In this document: positions 46,338 through 54,382 of the stretch, in pieces
Numbering within the stretch: the stretch's first letter is position 1
How the letters are laid out: each line of letters starts with the position of its first letter
Assembly (NCBI RefSeq): GCF_000148725.1
Contig: NZ_GL476307.1
Span: 1-64,000, forward strand
Direction of reading: 5' to 3'
Source of the DNA: Roseibium sp. TrichSKD4
Lineage (GTDB): Bacteria; Pseudomonadota; Alphaproteobacteria; Rhizobiales; Stappiaceae
DNA: 64,000 nucleotides
Position numbers and translations under genes: made by a program
Notes under the pieces: model-generated
The model's input: the letters and a program-made list of their open reading frames with translations, nothing else
Database searches by the model: none
What the model was told of the DNA's origin: nothing

Positions 46338-46799
46338 TCAGCCCTCCATCTTTTCTGCAGCCAGATGAATGGCCTTGCGAATGCGGGCGTAAGTGGCACA
46401 GCGGCACACATTGCCATCCATGGCCGCGTCGATGTCTTCATCGGTCGGCTTCGGGGTTTCTTCCAAAAGGGCCGTTGCAGCGAGCACCTGACCTGATTGG
46501 CAATATCCGCATTGCGGAACATCCAGTTCTTGCCAGGCCGCTTGAACGGCAGAAGCGGCCTTGCCGTCAACGCCTTCAATCGTGGTGATCTCGGCCCCGT
46601 CTAGATCGCCGATAAAGGTCTGGCAGGAGCGAATGGGCATGCCGTCCCACTGAACGGTGCAGGCGCCGCAGGATGCAATGCCGCAGCCGAATTTGGTGCC
46701 GGTCATCTTGAGTTCATCGCGAAGAACCCAAAGCAAGGGGGTTTCGGGATCCACGTCGACCGTGCGTGGCTCTCCGTTGACTTTCAAGGTAATGGACAT
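46338..46799 (-). CDS. iorA: [2Fe-2S] subunit of molybdenum oxidoreductase
   Basis: 153 residues from the ATG at 46799 (GAGG upstream); a frame to 46823 is longer. N-terminal plant-type ferredoxin cluster [13 protein letters not shown] plus a fourth Cys (RSCQTF), and the C-terminal four-helix cluster domain CGYCQSGQ ... [15 protein letters not shown]. Carries electrons from the Mo site of the large subunit to an unknown acceptor, perhaps a cytochrome. No own signal; it would be carried out by the Tat signal of the partner. Expression probably controlled by the divergent TetR protein. Confidence 0.92.
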   Translation of the reverse strand: MSITLKVNGEPRTVDVDPETPLLWVLRDELKMTGTKFGCGIASCGACTVQWDGMPIRSCQTFIGDLDGAEITTIEGVDGKAASAVQAAWQELDVPQCGYCQSGQVLAATALLEETPKPTDEDIDAAMDGNVCRCATYARIRKAIHLAAEKMEG

Positions 46800-46844
46800 T
46801 GATTTTGCCTCACTGGCTGGCAATCACTGGCTGGAGGTGTAAAC

Positions 46845-46860
46845 TATACTGTGCAGTGTA
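46845..46860. promoter_or_regulatory. Pseudo-palindrome in the iorA/tetR intergenic region
   Basis: TATACTG-TG-CAGTGTA: seven-base arms with one mismatch. Together with the neighbouring half-site GTGTAAAC at 46837-46844 it lies 38-60 bases before iorA. The form is typical for operators of TetR/AcrR proteins. Confidence 0.5.
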
Positions 46861-46877
46861 ATCATGATTTCGGGTTG

Positions 46878-46899
46878 ATGTAAACGCCCAAGTTTACAT
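46878..46899. promoter_or_regulatory. Perfect inverted repeat, probable TetR operator
   Basis: ATGTAAAC-GCCCAA-GTTTACAT: eight-base perfect arms, six-base spacer, 50 bases before the tetR start and 79 before iorA. The half TGTAAAC recurs at 46838-46844. Position in the divergent promoter supports control of both genes by the TetR protein. Confidence 0.65.
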
Positions 46900-46948
46900 G
46901 GGGCGTAAAATCTGAGATGTAAGGGCATCGCCACAACCAAGGTTTGAA

Positions 46949-47539
46949 ATGCCGGTCGCTGATCAAAAAAAGAAGCAAATAATCGAGGCCGCAATAGCTG
47001 AATTTCAGGAAAAGGGCTTCCTGGGCGCCAGCATGGACCGCATTTCCGAACGAGCGAACGTTTCCAAGCGCACCGTCTATAATCACTTTGACAGCAAGGA
47101 CATGCTGTTTCAGGAAATCGCCCAATGCATGGTCGATCAGCTAAATGCCGCGCTTGATACGCCGATTGATCCGGATCTTCCTATCCGCGAGGGGCTCATT
47201 CATCTCGGCTGGACGGAAGGAAACCTGCTCACCACTCCGTGTTTCATGGCGCTTGTGCGAATGATCATGGGCGAACTGATCCGGGAGCCGGATCTGGCAG
47301 TCGATTTAACCGCCAAGATGAACAAGCTGGTGGTGTTTGAAGAGTTCATGGCGCGTGCCACGCGGGACGGCAAACTGAAGGCCGACGACCCCAAGCGCGC
47401 AGCGGAACAGTTTTTGGGTTTGATCAAGGCGCAGGCGTTTTTGCCGAACGTGTTTTCGGGAGCCGTTGTCTCAAAATCTGAGATGCAATCCATCATTGAA
47501 GAAAGCGCCGACATGATCATCGCGCGTTATGGCGTTTGA
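46949..47539 (+). CDS. TetR/AcrR family regulator (AefR-like C-terminal domain)
   Basis: 196 residues, ATG at 46949. N-terminal HTH (about 8-55): KKKQIIEAAIAEFQEKGFLGASMDRISERANVSKRTVYNHFDSKDML. The C-terminal part with VFEEFMARATRDGKLKADDPKRAAEQFLGLIKAQAFLP is of the AefR-like ligand-binding type. Divergent from iorAB with dyad sites between, so the likely repressor of these genes and of itself; inducer unknown, perhaps the substrate of the oxidoreductase. Confidence 0.9.
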   Translation: MPVADQKKKQIIEAAIAEFQEKGFLGASMDRISERANVSKRTVYNHFDSKDMLFQEIAQCMVDQLNAALDTPIDPDLPIREGLIHLGWTEGNLLTTPCFMALVRMIMGELIREPDLAVDLTAKMNKLVVFEEFMARATRDGKLKADDPKRAAEQFLGLIKAQAFLPNVFSGAVVSKSEMQSIIEESADMIIARYGV

Positions 47540-47659
47540 TTTTCCGTCTTTACCGGTAGTTTCCCGGACCAATCTGCCCTTGCGCTACAGGTTTTACCGG
47601 CTAAATTGCGCAAGATTTTGGAAGGAACCGGGCCGGGCCCGGAGCAAAAAAAGCGGATA

Positions 47660-48889
47660 ATGACGCATATGGCGCAAGGTGAAATCAAAAAGGTCGTTCT
47701 GGCCTATTCCGGTGGTCTCGATACATCCATCATTTTGAAATGGCTGCAAACCGAATTTGGCTGTGAGGTTGTGACCTTCACGGCCGATCTCGGTCAGGGT
47801 GAAGAACTTGAGCCAGCACGCAAAAAGGCGGAAATGCTCGGCATCAAGGAAATCTACATTGATGACCTGCGCGAAGAATTCATCCGAGATTTCGTTTTCC
47901 CGATGTTCCGCGCCAATGCGGTCTATGAGGGCGTCTATCTGCTGGGCACTTCCATCGCCCGTCCGCTGATCTCCAAGCGCTTGATTGAGATTGCCGAAGA
48001 AACCGGAGCAGACGCCATTGCCCACGGCGCGACCGGCAAGGGCAACGATCAGGTGCGTTTTGAGCTTTCCGCCTATGCGCTTAATCCGGACATCAAGGTG
48101 ATCGCGCCTTGGCGTGACTGGAGCTTCAAGTCTCGGACTGACCTTCTGGATTTTGCTGAGAAGAACCAGATCCCTGTGCCAAAAGACAAGCTGGGCGAAG
48201 CCCCGTTCTCTGTTGATGCGAACATGCTGCACTCGTCTTCTGAGGGTAAGGTCCTGGAAGACCCGAACGAGGAAGCGCCGAACTATGTGTTCCAGCGCAC
48301 GGTTGACCCAACCGAGGCACCAGATGTTGTCACCGAAATCGAGATCGGCTTTGAAAAAGGCGATGCGGTCTCCATCAACGGCGAGAAGATGTCTCCGGCA
48401 ACCCTGTTTGCCAAGCTGAACGACTATGGCCGTGACAACGGCATTGGCCGTCTCGACATGGTTGAGAACCGCTTTGTAGGCATGAAGAGCCGCGGCATCT
48501 ACGAAACGCCGGGCGGCACCATCCTTCTGACGGCTCACCGCGCGATGGAGTCGATCACGCTGGATCGCGGGGCTGGCCATCTGAAGGATGAGCTGATGCC
48601 ACGGTATGCAGAACTCATCTACAACGGCTTCTGGTTCTCGCCAGAGCGCGAAATGCTGCAGGCCCTGATCGACAAGAGCCAAGAGCATGTCACAGGCACC
48701 GTCAAACTGAAACTCTACAAGGGCAATGTCATCCTTGTTGGTCGTGCGTCGCCATATTCGCTCTATTCCGAAGAACTGGTGACCTTCGAAGACGACCAAG
48801 GTGCCTATGACCAGAAAGACGCGGCTGGCTTCATCAAATTGAACGCCCTGCGCCTTCGCACACTCGCAAAACGCGACCGGTTGGGCTGA
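47660..48889 (+). CDS. argG: Argininosuccinate synthase
   Basis: 409 residues if started at the ATG at 47660; the ATG at 47669 gives [18 protein letters not shown], equally plausible. ATP PP-motif [31 protein letters not shown]-like segment ([11 protein letters not shown]), VIAPWRDW, and [18 protein letters not shown] are complete. It joins citrulline and aspartate with ATP in arginine synthesis. Followed after 5 bases by the iron-sulfur protein gene. Confidence 0.96.
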   Translation: MTHMAQGEIKKVVLAYSGGLDTSIILKWLQTEFGCEVVTFTADLGQGEELEPARKKAEMLGIKEIYIDDLREEFIRDFVFPMFRANAVYEGVYLLGTSIARPLISKRLIEIAEETGADAIAHGATGKGNDQVRFELSAYALNPDIKVIAPWRDWSFKSRTDLLDFAEKNQIPVPKDKLGEAPFSVDANMLHSSSEGKVLEDPNEEAPNYVFQRTVDPTEAPDVVTEIEIGFEKGDAVSINGEKMSPATLFAKLNDYGRDNGIGRLDMVENRFVGMKSRGIYETPGGTILLTAHRAMESITLDRGAGHLKDELMPRYAELIYNGFWFSPEREMLQALIDKSQEHVTGTVKLKLYKGNVILVGRASPYSLYSEELVTFEDDQGAYDQKDAAGFIKLNALRLRTLAKRDRLG

Positions 48890-48894
48890 TCCTC

Positions 48895-49572
48895 ATGACA
48901 CCGGCAGCTGAAATCGAAAAACAGGTTTCAGCTGCCGGGTTTCTGGTTGTCGGCTCGTTTTTGCCCGAAGACAAAATTGAGTTGCCAAGACTATCAGATC
49001 CGAGTGCTTCTCTTGCACTCGTTCTGATTGGAAGTGCAGGGCCTGCTTTTTGGCAAGCGTTCCAGAAGTCTCCTGAATTTTCTGACGCAAACCCTGATCC
49101 GATGGATCGGTTCACGCGACGCGTTTTGACGCAGATCGCTGCGGATCTGGGGCTAGAAGTTCTGTTCCCGTTTGATGGGCCGCCCTATTATCCGTTTCAG
49201 CGCTGGGCCAAGGCGTGTGGCGGCTTTTCGCAAAGCCCGCTAGGTGTTTTGGCGCATGAAACCTATGGGCCGTGGCTCGGCCTGCGGGGTGCTTTTGTGG
49301 TTCCGAGTGCCCGAGAGTCCACGCCGGAAATGGCTGTCGACGGGCCATGTGTCACGTGTGCTGACAAACCTTGTTTATCGGTCTGCCCGGTAGGGGCGAT
49401 TTCCTTGGATTGCGGCTATGACTATCTGGCTTGTCGGTCCTATCTAAAGGACAATCCGAGCGCGGAGTGTTGGCAAGGCTGTCTGGCGCGGCACGCCTGT
49501 CCTTTTGGGAAGGACCATGCGCATTTGCCGGAGCAGGCGCGGTTTCATATGACAAGCTTTGTATCCGTATGA
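48895..49572 (+). CDS. 4Fe-4S cluster protein of unknown role
   Basis: 225 residues, ATG at 48895, 5 bases after argG, so likely co-transcribed. N-terminal half without known motif, PYYPFQRWAKACGGFSQSPLGVLAHETYGPWLGLRGAF in the middle. C-terminal ferredoxin-like part with CVTCADKPCLSVCPVGAI (C-X2-C-X4-C-X3-CP) and a second Cys group (CRSYL, ECWQGC, HACPFG), enough for two clusters. The layout vaguely recalls the C terminus of epoxyqueuosine reductase (QueG), but the corrinoid domain is not evident. Function not assigned. Confidence 0.75.
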   Translation: MTPAAEIEKQVSAAGFLVVGSFLPEDKIELPRLSDPSASLALVLIGSAGPAFWQAFQKSPEFSDANPDPMDRFTRRVLTQIAADLGLEVLFPFDGPPYYPFQRWAKACGGFSQSPLGVLAHETYGPWLGLRGAFVVPSARESTPEMAVDGPCVTCADKPCLSVCPVGAISLDCGYDYLACRSYLKDNPSAECWQGCLARHACPFGKDHAHLPEQARFHMTSFVSV

Positions 49573-49604
49573 CCCGGAGCAAACGATTGAGGCTCTACAT
49601 CTAG

Positions 49605-50069
49605 ATGAGACGATGGATCGGACTTGCAGCTTTTGTGGTTGCCGTTGTGGGAATGGGCGTTCTGATTGGAACCAGCACCCCACCCGGCGATTGGTATGCC
49701 GAGCTGCAACAGCCACCACTCAACCCGCCGAACTGGCTGTTTCCGCCAGTTTGGACGGTGCTTTATACCTTGATTGCCTATGTGGGCTGGAGAACAAGAG
49801 AGCGAAGTGGCCGCAGATCGCCCCAGTTTTCGCTTTGGGCAATTCAGATGGGTCTGAACTTTGTTTGGAGCCCCATCGTGTTTTCTGTAAATGAACTGGG
49901 ACTTGGGCTTCTGGTGCTGGTGACCCTTTTGTTCTGCCTGTTTGTTTTCATTCTAAGGGCTTGGAAATCAGACCGAGTGTCGGCCTTTTTGTTTTTGCCC
50001 TATGCGGCCTGGGTCGCCTTTGCGACGTATTTGAATGCTGGGCTCTATGTCCTCAACCAGGCGCAGTAG
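49605..50069 (+). CDS. tspO: TspO/MBR family membrane protein
   Basis: 154 residues, ATG at 49605. Five helices and the family motifs WYAELQQPPLNPPNWLFPPVWTVLY, AIQMGLNFVWSPIVF and LPYAAWVAFATYLNAGLYVLN. Tryptophan-rich sensory protein that binds tetrapyrroles; in phototrophic relatives it tunes pigment genes in response to oxygen. Its last 17 bases overlap the end of the convergent sulfatase-fold gene. Confidence 0.92.
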   Translation: MRRWIGLAAFVVAVVGMGVLIGTSTPPGDWYAELQQPPLNPPNWLFPPVWTVLYTLIAYVGWRTRERSGRRSPQFSLWAIQMGLNFVWSPIVFSVNELGLGLLVLVTLLFCLFVFILRAWKSDRVSAFLFLPYAAWVAFATYLNAGLYVLNQAQ

Positions 50070-51438
50070 TTCTGTTATGCGGCTTTAGGGAAATCCAGCC
50101 AACTTCACCCGGTTTGAACAAGGCTTTTGCTGCCCGGTTCCAGATCGGTGGATGGTGATCACCCACCAAAATGATGTGGGTGTCGGCGAGGTCCGGATGA
50201 AGCGCCATTTGCTTCACATCCTCAATCACATCAAGCCACATTGCGGACATGCGGCAAAGGCTCGGGTCAATGAATGGCGTCTCACCAGAGCAATCCAATC
50301 GATCAGGTGCTTCTTCCGGTGCGATCGGGACATGGGTGTTCAGGGTCAGCCAGTAGGTGAACTTCGGCTTACCAAGGTCTTCCAGCAAATGCGCTTTCAC
50401 GATCTTGGCAAGGTCTGCATCACAAAAGCCTTTGAAGGTGAGGCCGCAAAACCGCTTAGGCATGTCATTGCGTTTGGCCAAATTTTCCATGAAAACGAGA
50501 TCCTGAAATCCGATGCGGGGAAGCCAGATATCTCGGTCAAAGAACTGATGGGTGAAGGCGTGAAAGGCTGTGGTCTGATATCCGAGATCCGCGAATTTCG
50601 CTGGCAAACACTCATAGCGGTCTGCGGTCAGATAGCTGGTGAAGTCGGCCCATTCCCCGCATAACTCGCGCGCTTCCGCAGCGGTGGTCGAGCCGTGATA
50701 GGCGGATGTTCCATCGCTGATCTCATATCGCTCAGTAATGTCCGCAGTTTTGAGCTGATCCCAAAACACATCCCGCAGCTGTTGGCTTTTAAACGCTCCA
50801 AACCCTTCCAGCATGACAATCAGGACATCTTGCTGCGGTGTTGATGCAGAAGCAGGTGTCGGCAGAAGGTTCACCTTGGTGACGGCAGATTCAAAGTGAT
50901 CTTCTGAGGCCGATAGATGGCTCAGTTTTCCCTTCGGAATAATGTTGAAGGCGAATTCTCCTGCCATCAATAGGAAGCAGCCGAGAATCGCGGGGATTAA
51001 GCTGACATTTCTGAACGCTGTCCTGTTGGAGATCAGAAGCCAGATGTAGAGCGATGTTGTGAGGACGAAAGCAATTCCCGCAACGAGATAGGTCGTTGAG
51101 GAAAACACATCCAGTTTGACCATATAGACGACAGATTGCAGCGCTAGCGTTGGCGCAAGGTCAAACAGGCTGGACACCACCAACAAGATATCGATCAGAA
51201 GGATCACAAACGCTCCGACGGCGATGAGAGCGGCAGGAAGCCGTGGTGCGAGGATGGCAAACAGAAAATAGGCCGGGATTGCGAAGGTGCGGATTGGAAT
51301 GACGAAGAAAGACGCCAAAACAAACAGAATGTTCGGAAGCGCCACCGCCACAAATGCAAACACCCAAGCCTCTTTCGAAAAAAACGGTCGGTCTGCTGAT
51401 CGGGTCTCGGCCAATTCTTCGGGAGTTATGTCTGCCAT
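50053..51438 (-). CDS. Membrane-bound sulfatase-fold enzyme (LtaS-like)
   Basis: 461 residues from the ATG at 51438 (GGAG nine bases upstream). Five transmembrane helices in the first 175 residues, then a periplasmic alkaline-phosphatase/sulfatase domain: VLIVMLEGFGAF (metal-binding Glu), GTSAYHGSTTAAEARELCG (Thr nucleophile region), AFHAFTHQFFDRDIWLPRIGF, LTLNTHVPI and ILVGDHHPP (metal ligands). The layout resembles lipoteichoic acid synthase and phosphoglycerol transferases such as OpgB; here it probably transfers phosphoglycerol or phosphoethanolamine to a periplasmic glycan or lipid. No lipoteichoic acid is expected in this Gram-negative organism. Confidence 0.82.
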   Translation of the reverse strand: MADITPEELAETRSADRPFFSKEAWVFAFVAVALPNILFVLASFFVIPIRTFAIPAYFLFAILAPRLPAALIAVGAFVILLIDILLVVSSLFDLAPTLALQSVVYMVKLDVFSSTTYLVAGIAFVLTTSLYIWLLISNRTAFRNVSLIPAILGCFLLMAGEFAFNIIPKGKLSHLSASEDHFESAVTKVNLLPTPASASTPQQDVLIVMLEGFGAFKSQQLRDVFWDQLKTADITERYEISDGTSAYHGSTTAAEARELCGEWADFTSYLTADRYECLPAKFADLGYQTTAFHAFTHQFFDRDIWLPRIGFQDLVFMENLAKRNDMPKRFCGLTFKGFCDADLAKIVKAHLLEDLGKPKFTYWLTLNTHVPIAPEEAPDRLDCSGETPFIDPSLCRMSAMWLDVIEDVKQMALHPDLADTHIILVGDHHPPIWNRAAKALFKPGEVGWISLKPHNRTTAPG

Positions 51439-51517
51439 TCGGGGCCGCTCCAATCTCAAATCCTCGGGAAATATCGCGAGATTGGGTTACGATTCCATTT
51501 AAGTAGAAGTAAGAGCT

Positions 51518-52045
51518 TCACTCAGAGGTAGTTGGGCCGAGTTTTGTAATTCCGTCCAGATCCGGGCAGGTTTTCAGCGCTTCTTTCGCCGTGAGGTCGG
51601 ACTTGACTGGTGCATCAGGCCAAATCTCTGCCAAGGGTACAAGAACGAAGGCCCGTTCGGCCATTCGTGGATGGGGCAGTGTCAGGTCAGGCTCATCGAT
51701 GGCTGTGTCGCCATAGAGCAGGACATCAATATCGAGTAGGCGCGGTCCCCAGCGCTCTTCGCGCACCCGCCCCATTTTAAGCTCGGTTTCCAGACAGCGC
51801 TTCAAAAGGTCTTGGGGGGACAGACTTGTCTCGACTAGAATGCAGGCATTCCTGAAATCGTCCTGCTCAATCGGGCCCCAAGGCGGTGTTCTATAATCCG
51901 ACGAGCGTCTTGTCAGGCGGATATCCTGACCGGCTTGCAAAAGCGCAATTGCCGTTTCCAGCGCTGCTTTTGTGTCGCCCATGTTGGATCCGAGGCCAAG
52001 GGCTGCGCGGTGCCAGTTTGGCTTTTGGGAAAAGGTATCGGTCAC
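51518..52045 (-). CDS. folK: 2-amino-4-hydroxy-6-hydroxymethyldihydropteridine pyrophosphokinase
   Basis: 175 residues, ATG at 52045. HPPK motifs ALGLGSNMGD, SSDYRTPPWGP, FRNACILVET, ERWGPRLLDIDVLLYGD and LPHPRMAERAFVLVPLAEI. Transfers pyrophosphate from ATP to the pterin, step before DHPS. Starts 6 bases behind folP. No folB lies between or beside them, in contrast to the folP-folB-folK arrangement common in related genomes. Confidence 0.95.
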   Translation of the reverse strand: MTDTFSQKPNWHRAALGLGSNMGDTKAALETAIALLQAGQDIRLTRRSSDYRTPPWGPIEQDDFRNACILVETSLSPQDLLKRCLETELKMGRVREERWGPRLLDIDVLLYGDTAIDEPDLTLPHPRMAERAFVLVPLAEIWPDAPVKSDLTAKEALKTCPDLDGITKLGPTTSE

Positions 52046-52051
52046 GAGTGT

Positions 52052-52891
52052 TCAGTTCTGATTTGGTGCGGCCGTTTCTCGGCGCGTCGCATGAAGAATG
52101 TGAGCTGCATCGGCATGGGGGCGGACGTCATGAACACGGACCATGGCTGCTCCGTTTTGAAGCGCGATGAGGTGAACCGCCAAAGAGCCAAACAGACGCT
52201 CGTCGGTTTCAGCATTCAGGACCGCCCCGATCATGCGTTTTCTTGAAGCTCCTGCCAGAATGGGAAGTCCATGTTTTTTCAGGTCTTCGAACCGGTTCAG
52301 GATAAGAAAATTCTGGTCAATCGTTTTGCCAAAACCAAAGCCGGGATCGAGCATTTGTTTTTCCTTTGGAATGCCGGCCCGGTCGGCCAGTTCCATGGAG
52401 CGTTCAAACCAACGATCAATGTCTGACAGGATATTGATATCAGGATCGGCGGCCTCGCGATTGTGCATCATGATCACATGTGCCCCGGTTTCCGCTGCCA
52501 CATCCGGCATTGCGGGGTCTTTCTGAAGGCCCCAGACGTCATTGATAATTTTAGCGCCCGCAGCGCAGGCCCGTCCGGCAATCTCCGCCTTGTAGGTATC
52601 GATGGAAACAGGGCGTCCAAGTCCACAGACAGGTTCCAGAACCGGCGCCAATCTGGCCCACTCGTCTTCAAGGGAGACAGGCGTTGACCCCGGCCGGGTG
52701 CTTTCTGCCCCGATGTCGATAATGTCTGCGCCTTCGTCGATCATGGTTTTGGCTTGAGATAAGGCCTTGTCCGCCACGTCGAACCGCCCGCCGTCTGAAA
52801 AGGAATCTGGTGTTACATTCAAGATGCCCATCACTTGAGGGCGGTCTCCACTCTCAATGGCTGGAAAAGTGTATGCAGCAGCGCGTGTCAT
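52052..52891 (-). CDS. folP: Dihydropteroate synthase
   Basis: 279 residues from the ATG at 52891; the frame reaches back to 52966. DHPS signatures VMGILNVTPDSFSDGG, IDIGAESTRPGS, SIDTYKAEIA, IINDVWGL, DPGFGFGKT, ILAGASRKRMIG and the terminal VRVHDVR. Condenses p-aminobenzoate with the pterin pyrophosphate, the sulfonamide target. Followed by folK; preceded by the Bcr/CflA exporter gene 78 bases away on the same strand. Confidence 0.95.
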   Translation of the reverse strand: MTRAAAYTFPAIESGDRPQVMGILNVTPDSFSDGGRFDVADKALSQAKTMIDEGADIIDIGAESTRPGSTPVSLEDEWARLAPVLEPVCGLGRPVSIDTYKAEIAGRACAAGAKIINDVWGLQKDPAMPDVAAETGAHVIMMHNREAADPDINILSDIDRWFERSMELADRAGIPKEKQMLDPGFGFGKTIDQNFLILNRFEDLKKHGLPILAGASRKRMIGAVLNAETDERLFGSLAVHLIALQNGAAMVRVHDVRPHADAAHILHATRRETAAPNQN

Positions 52892-52969
52892 GAAAGGCTG
52901 TCCGTGTTTATCATGTGCTTGCGGTTTGGGCTTTTGCACCTGCCGGGTCAAGTGCAGTTGCGACATGCG

Positions 52970-54178
52970 TCATGACAAATGCGAGTTTTGGACTTTGGGG
53001 CGTAGGCAAAGCCAGAACAGGATCCCGGCAACGGGAAGGGCGGCGTTGATCAGGCCCACGCCGAGGACGGGGTCTCCCAGACTGGCAACCAACAAGCTGC
53101 CGAGTATGCCACCGCCAAACTGCAAAAAGCCCATAACGGCTGATGCAGCACCTGCAATATGAGGAAAGTCTTGCATCGCCATGGTCAGTCCGGCTGGCAG
53201 AACAAAGGCGAGCGAAAAGGCAAACAGCATGACTGGAGCCATGACGCTGATCAGCGTTGGTGTGAGCGCCAACATGGAATAGCACATAGCCGCTGATGAA
53301 AGGCCAAATCCGACAAGACCAAAGGGGACCAGCGCGGTCGCATCCCGAGATTTCATCAATCTTGCTGTTGCCATGGTGCCGACTATGAAAGACCCGGATT
53401 GCAACATCATGGTCAAGCCAAAATCGGTTGGTGTGAGGCCGACTTTGTGGATCAGGATAAATGGTAAGGTGGAGGTCAGGGCGTAGAGATTGCCGAGTGC
53501 GAACCCCACCAGAAGGCTTGGGCGGAGAAAAGCTGGCGTGGTCAAAAGCGTCAGATAGTTTCGGGTGAGGACTTTCGGGTTGAGGTGGTGACGGCCCTGA
53601 TAGGCATTCGTCTCTCGTTGAAAGACTACGATTGAGAGCAACAGCCCCAATCCATAGACAATCATGCACCAGAACACTTCCCGCCAGCCAAAGGCTTCCA
53701 GAACAAGGCCGCTTATGGTTGGGGAAATGGCAGGGCCGAGGGCGAGCATCATGGCAATGGTGTTCATGATCCGGGCCGATGTTTGGCCAGTAAAGAGATC
53801 TCGGACCATTGCCCTTGAGACTGCAACCCCAATGGCGGACCCGATGCCCTGAAGGGTGCGAGCGATCAGCATCCAGGTGATATCCGGCGCGTAGGTCGCC
53901 AATATTGCGGACACAAGATAAAGGGTCAGAAAGGCGATGGTGACGGGCTTGCGCCCAAATGCATCTGTCATTGGGCCGCAGATTAACTGAGTGACGGCAA
54001 ATCCGAGGAAATAGGAGGTCAGCGTCAGCTTTATCATCGCTTCGCTGGTGCCGAATGCTTCAACGAGTGTTGGCATGGCCGGTGTGTAAAGCGCCATTGA
54101 GATCGGGCCAATGGCGACAAGGCCCGCACCAAGCAGCGCGGTACGCCGTTCACTCATAATGGGCGGAGAAGCGGTCAT
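52970..54178 (-). CDS. Bcr/CflA family drug-resistance MFS transporter
   Basis: 402 residues, ATG at 54178 (ATG at 54157 possible). Twelve helices; Bcr/CflA signatures MALYTPAMPTLVEAFGTSEAMIKLTLTSYFLGFAVTQL, GPMTDAFGRKPV (motif A), RTLQGIGSAIGVAVSRAMVRDLF. Proton-driven exporter of drugs such as sulfonamides, bicyclomycin or chloramphenicol, or of metabolites. Its position just before folP, the sulfonamide target gene, is suggestive but may be chance. Confidence 0.9.
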   Translation of the reverse strand: MTASPPIMSERRTALLGAGLVAIGPISMALYTPAMPTLVEAFGTSEAMIKLTLTSYFLGFAVTQLICGPMTDAFGRKPVTIAFLTLYLVSAILATYAPDITWMLIARTLQGIGSAIGVAVSRAMVRDLFTGQTSARIMNTIAMMLALGPAISPTISGLVLEAFGWREVFWCMIVYGLGLLLSIVVFQRETNAYQGRHHLNPKVLTRNYLTLLTTPAFLRPSLLVGFALGNLYALTSTLPFILIHKVGLTPTDFGLTMMLQSGSFIVGTMATARLMKSRDATALVPFGLVGFGLSSAAMCYSMLALTPTLISVMAPVMLFAFSLAFVLPAGLTMAMQDFPHIAGAASAVMGFLQFGGGILGSLLVASLGDPVLGVGLINAALPVAGILFWLCLRPKVQNSHLS

Positions 54179-54382
54179 AGGATCCAGACATATTCAGGAA
54201 TACCCGCCCCTTGAGGCTGGTTCTTGCAGCAAGCTATGGCGCTTGTGTTTAAAGGTCCAACCCTAAATTACGGGTACTCCCTAAGTAGTTCGTATAAATA
54301 CTCGGAATCTGTCCGGGTTTTCTAATGCAATAGGTTTTTTTAATAGTTTGTTCAGAAATGAGTAGAGTATTCGGGGGTTCAG

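Noticed and set aside
47594-48799. 401-residue minus-strand frame opposite argG
   Set aside because: argG is complete and unmistakable on the plus strand.
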